From an uncultured Eggerthellaceae bacterium (GTDB lineage: Bacteria; Actinomycetota; Coriobacteriia; Coriobacteriales; Eggerthellaceae), in assembly GCA_946626265.1 (NCBI GenBank), contig CAMOUE010000125.1, positions 1 through 6,794 on the forward strand: 6,794 bases of DNA, in the 5' to 3' direction. The translations under genes and the position numbers were made by a program. This document shows, piece after piece, positions 4,669 through 6,794 of this stretch; position 1 is the first letter of the stretch; every line of letters starts with the position of its first letter. Under the pieces are notes generated by a model. That model was not told where the DNA came from. It ran no database searches and saw only the letters and a program-made list of their open reading frames with translations.

Positions 4669-6567
4669 ATGCAGAATCAAACAGACAAGGAACGCACCAT
4701 GATTGGCAACGACCTTTCCGAGCAAGTGATATTCGGGCGCGGCGCCGACGGGATGCGGCGCCACCGCATCGCAGGCACGGCGCTGTCCTGCCTGCTCGCG
4801 CTTTCGCTCGGCATCGCCCCCGTCGCCTTCGCCGTCAACGCCAACGTCGCGGAGGGCGCCGAGCTCACGACATCGGCGAGCTCGGCCGCAAGCTCCACCG
4901 CGTCGGATAGCGCGTCGTCGGCCGGCGAAACCGGCGCAACCGACCCGAAGACATACGATTTCGAGGGCGGTTACAGTGCTACTGCGACGGCCGACGGGGA
5001 GGAATCGGTCTATTCCGAGGAGGAAATCGAAGCGACCGAGTCCGATTCGAACGCAGGGCTGGCCGTCAACGGGGGCTGGCTGTGGATTGACAACTCCACG
5101 GTTTCCAAATCCGGGGACGGGGCCGAAGCGGATCCGGAAGGCCTCTACGGCGCGAACGCCGCAGTCCTCGCCGCCAACGCCGGGTCGCGTGCGGTCGTAT
5201 GGAATTCGCAAATCGCCTCGTCTGCAGAAAAATCGAGCTCCTTGTTCGCGACAGATTCTGCGACCTTACATGCGAGCGGCTTGACCGTGAAGAACACGGC
5301 GGTCAACTCGCAGGGGGCGAAAGCGACGTACGGCGGAAACGCAGTCGGCGACAACCTCGTCATTTCCACCGCAGGCGACGAGAGCGCAGCCGTCGCCGCC
5401 GACCGCGACGGCAACGTCTCGCTCACCTACTCGATGCTCAACACCGAAGGCAAGAACTCCCCCCTCCTGCACTCAGCCGGCAGCATCGAGGTCAACGGCT
5501 TGGAGGGAAAGGCCCAAAACTCGCAGATCGCACGCCTTGAAGGTGCGAACAGGCTGGTGATATCGAACTCCGCGCTCGAATCGGCCTATGCGGGCGAGGC
5601 GGCATCCGAACCCGTGGCTAACGGCATCGCCGTATATGCGCCCACGTCGAAAGATGCAGATGGCACCTCGAGCAAAACCGCCCTGCTCCAAGCGACGAAC
5701 TCCGACCTGACAAGCTCCATCAGGTCGGGATCGCTGTTCTACTTCACGAACACGAAGGCGAAGGTCGTGCTCTCGAGCACGACCTTGAACTACGACTCGA
5801 ACAAGGCGAAGCTCATCACCGCAGCCGGCAACAACACCGGCAACTGGGGCAATGCGGGGAAGAACGGGGCCGCTATCACGTTCACGGGCATCAAGCAGAA
5901 GCTCAAGGGCGACGTAGAGGTCGACACCATCAGCTCCGTCGACCTCTACCTGCTGGAAGGCAGCGCATGGACGGGCGCTTCGAGCATATTGCAGAACAAC
6001 GACGGCGCGACCAACGGAGAACTGCTCAACGTCAGCATCGACGGCAAATCGTCTTGGATCGTCACGGAAAACTCGACCGTCACGAACCTCAACATCGAAA
6101 ACGGCGGAAAGCTCGTCGACAATTCCGGCTATGCGGTGAAGATCGTCGACAAGGACGGCAATACGATCGTGGACGGCACGTCCCCCACCAAAATCACGGT
6201 GACCGGCAAGCTCTCGACATACATCAAGACGAGCGACGCCAACCAGATTGAATCAACCGATATCGACCGAGCCGACTTCGACGCGTATTTCGAGACGGAC
6301 ACGGCGTTCGGGGACGAGGGAATCAAGGTCTCGAATCCGACGCCCTCAAGCTCGAATTCGGCCGCCGCCGCGAACGCGGGTTCCGAGGGCTCCGCGAGCC
6401 TGGGCTCAGCCGGCTCCGCGAACGCGGGTTCCGAGGGCTCCGCGAGCCTGGGCTCAGCCGGCTCCGCGAGCCCAACCTTCGCATCCGATGACGCGCAGGC
6501 CGACGACGAGGTGAAAGCCTCTCATTCGAAAGACCTCGTCATCGGCTGGTTCAACAATTTATCGTAA
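4669..6567 (+). CDS. Secreted right-handed beta-helix surface protein
   Basis: 632 residues. A Sec signal is visible: basic RRHR (30-33), hydrophobic core (~35-54), probable cleavage after AFA (53-55). A Ser/Ala/Glu-rich linker follows (~60-125). Residues ~130-510 form beta-helix-like rungs (VNGGWLWIDNSTV, ASGLTVKNTAV, GSLFYFTNTKAKVVLSSTTL, GNWGNAGKNGAAITFTGI, LNVSIDGKSSWIVTENSTV). I recognise this arrangement from a large family of gut bacterial secreted proteins annotated only as beta-helix or hypothetical; an adhesive or glycan-related role is a guess. The tail is a Ser/Ala/Gly repeat and a short acidic end, with no LPXTG, C-terminal TM or S-layer motif, so surface attachment is unexplained. 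Start: ATG 4669 has GGAG six bases upstream. ATG 4699 has AAGGA seven bases upstream and is about as good. ATG 4753 would give an ordinary-length signal but has no ribosome binding site. Confidence 0.9.
   Translation: MQNQTDKERTMIGNDLSEQVIFGRGADGMRRHRIAGTALSCLLALSLGIAPVAFAVNANVAEGAELTTSASSAASSTASDSASSAGETGATDPKTYDFEGGYSATATADGEESVYSEEEIEATESDSNAGLAVNGGWLWIDNSTVSKSGDGAEADPEGLYGANAAVLAANAGSRAVVWNSQIASSAEKSSSLFATDSATLHASGLTVKNTAVNSQGAKATYGGNAVGDNLVISTAGDESAAVAADRDGNVSLTYSMLNTEGKNSPLLHSAGSIEVNGLEGKAQNSQIARLEGANRLVISNSALESAYAGEAASEPVANGIAVYAPTSKDADGTSSKTALLQATNSDLTSSIRSGSLFYFTNTKAKVVLSSTTLNYDSNKAKLITAAGNNTGNWGNAGKNGAAITFTGIKQKLKGDVEVDTISSVDLYLLEGSAWTGASSILQNNDGATNGELLNVSIDGKSSWIVTENSTVTNLNIENGGKLVDNSGYAVKIVDKDGNTIVDGTSPTKITVTGKLSTYIKTSDANQIESTDIDRADFDAYFETDTAFGDEGIKVSNPTPSSSNSAAAANAGSEGSASLGSAGSANAGSEGSASLGSAGSASPTFASDDAQADDEVKASHSKDLVIGWFNNLS
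5281..5306. repeat. 7-bp inverted repeat within the beta-helix gene
   Basis: The arms TTGACCG (5281-5287) and CGGTCAA (5300-5306) surround 12 nt that can pair further (GTG with CAC around AAGAA). It is moderate alone but resembles the stronger inverted repeats downstream in the same gene. Confidence 0.6.
5702..5728. repeat. 9-bp perfect inverted repeat within the beta-helix gene
   Basis: The arms CCGACCTGA (5702-5710) and TCAGGTCGG (5720-5728) are exact complements around a 9-nt loop. They encode SDLTSSIRS. The second arm uses AGG for Arg352, which looks uncommon in this GC-rich sequence. Confidence 0.85.
5761..5786. repeat. 12-bp perfect inverted repeat within the beta-helix gene
   Basis: The arms AAGGTCGTGCTC (5761-5772) and GAGCACGACCTT (5775-5786) are exact complements around two bases, effectively an 11-bp stem with a CTCG loop. 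The sequence encodes residues 365-373 (KVVLSSTTL), one predicted beta-helix rung. Confidence 0.9.
5914..5949. repeat. 12-bp perfect inverted repeat with 12-nt loop within the beta-helix gene
   Basis: The arms GTAGAGGTCGAC (5914-5925) and GTCGACCTCTAC (5938-5949) are exact complements. They encode residues 416-427 (VEVDTISSVDLY). The first codon is GTA, which looks uncommon here and is needed for the outermost pairs. Confidence 0.9.
6373..6468 (+). repeat. Perfect 48-bp tandem duplication in the beta-helix gene
   Basis: The copies 6373-6420 and 6421-6468 are identical at every base. Each encodes NAGSEGSASLGSAGSA (residues 569-584 and 585-600). They form the low-complexity stalk near the C-terminus. 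The 48-bp unit keeps the frame, so copy number could change without breaking the protein. Confidence 0.95.
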
Positions 6568-6594
6568 CCGAAACGCAAGTATTGGGCACATGGC

Positions 6595-6627
6595 GCCGGA
6601 AACGGGAGCTGCTAACCCGCTTCCGGC
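6595..6627 (+). terminator. Terminator-like hairpin after the beta-helix gene
   Basis: GCCGGAA (6595-6601) pairs with TTCCGGC (6621-6627) and CGGG (6603-6606) with CCCG (6616-6619), with one A/C mismatch and a 9-nt loop. It begins 27 bp after the stop codon. No T-tract follows, so it may be a GC-type terminator or a 3' stabilising hairpin. Confidence 0.55.
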
Positions 6628-6697
6628 CTCGTTGCGCTATTGCCGTCGCGCCCTGCAGTCCTCTCGGTGCTGCCAGCCGCCTTCGGTCGCCCCCCGA

Positions 6698-6790
6698 ATC
6701 AACGCGCATCCCCGGTATCCTGCCCGGTGCCGCCGGGCATCGTCCGCAGATCAGCGCACATCGCCGTTATTCTGCCGCGGCCGCCGGCCC
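6698..6790. repeat. Two diverged copies of a hairpin-bearing intergenic repeat, cut by window end
   Basis: 6698-6724 and 6750-6776 match at 22 of 27 positions with a 52-bp period. Each copy leads into a GC-rich hairpin: GCCCGG/CCGGGC around TGCCG at 6722-6738, and a less perfect GCCG/CGGC structure at 6774-6788. The layout resembles REP-like intergenic repeats. The array may continue past the window. Confidence 0.6.
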
Positions 6791-6794
6791 GGGT

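Noticed and set aside
3515..4702. Long plus-strand open frame of 395 codons opposite the amphipathic-repeat gene
   Set aside because: It is antisense to a gene with a strong ribosome binding site and clear protein repeats. Its translation is low-complexity Ala/Ser and it has no ribosome binding site.
4780..4791. Possible lipobox (LSC) in the signal of the beta-helix protein
   Set aside because: The Cys (residue 41) lies at the beginning of the hydrophobic core and position -3 is Ala; an AFA cleavage site at the core's end fits better.
6698..6794. CRISPR-like array
   Set aside because: There are only two diverged copies, with hairpins, no uniform spacers and no cas genes in the window.

Overview
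The window is GC-rich and densely coded. It reads like a chromosomal accessory segment of a gut or host-associated Actinomycetota, most likely class Coriobacteriia (Eggerthellaceae-like, e.g. Slackia or Eggerthella relatives). This is inferred from base composition, codon choice and the style of the secreted beta-helix protein, not from a marker gene. I see no rRNA, tRNA, CRISPR array, transposase, integrase or plasmid function.

Layout: (1) 83-2080, minus: a 665-residue two-domain enzyme, an N-terminal GCS2-type glutamate-cysteine ligase fused to a C-terminal class I glutamine-amidotransferase-like gamma-glutamyl hydrolase (peptidase C26, PuuD-like). (2) 2081-2208: a short AT-richer divergent control region. 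(3) 2209-3003 and 3045-3578, plus: a probable two-gene operon encoding a membrane-anchored spermidine-synthase-fold protein and a small two-TM protein with a helical cytosolic tail. (4) 3559-4320, minus: an alanine-rich protein with proline-punctuated 22-residue amphipathic repeats and one EF-hand-like loop. Its 3' end overlaps the preceding plus-strand gene by 20 bp, tail to tail. (5) 4321-4668: a 348-bp divergent intergenic region with tandem hairpins, a candidate promoter and a 9-bp direct repeat. (6) 4669-6567, plus: a large secreted beta-helix surface protein of a family common in gut bacteria. (7) 6568-6794: a terminator-like hairpin followed by two diverged copies of a hairpin-bearing repeat cut by the window end.

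How the genes may work together: the first block could concern gamma-glutamyl metabolism. One polypeptide carries both a gamma-glutamyl-bond-making and a gamma-glutamyl-bond-breaking domain, and a spermidine-synthase-fold protein is encoded divergently beside it. A polyamine or thiol link is possible but unproven. The other two large proteins, the amphipathic-repeat protein and the beta-helix protein, look structural and share one divergent control region.

The least expected structure is a set of long, perfect inverted repeats inside coding sequence: 11 bp in the spermidine-synthase-like gene, and 9, 12 and 12 bp within about 250 bp of the beta-helix gene. There is also a perfect 48-bp tandem duplication near the 3' end of the beta-helix gene.
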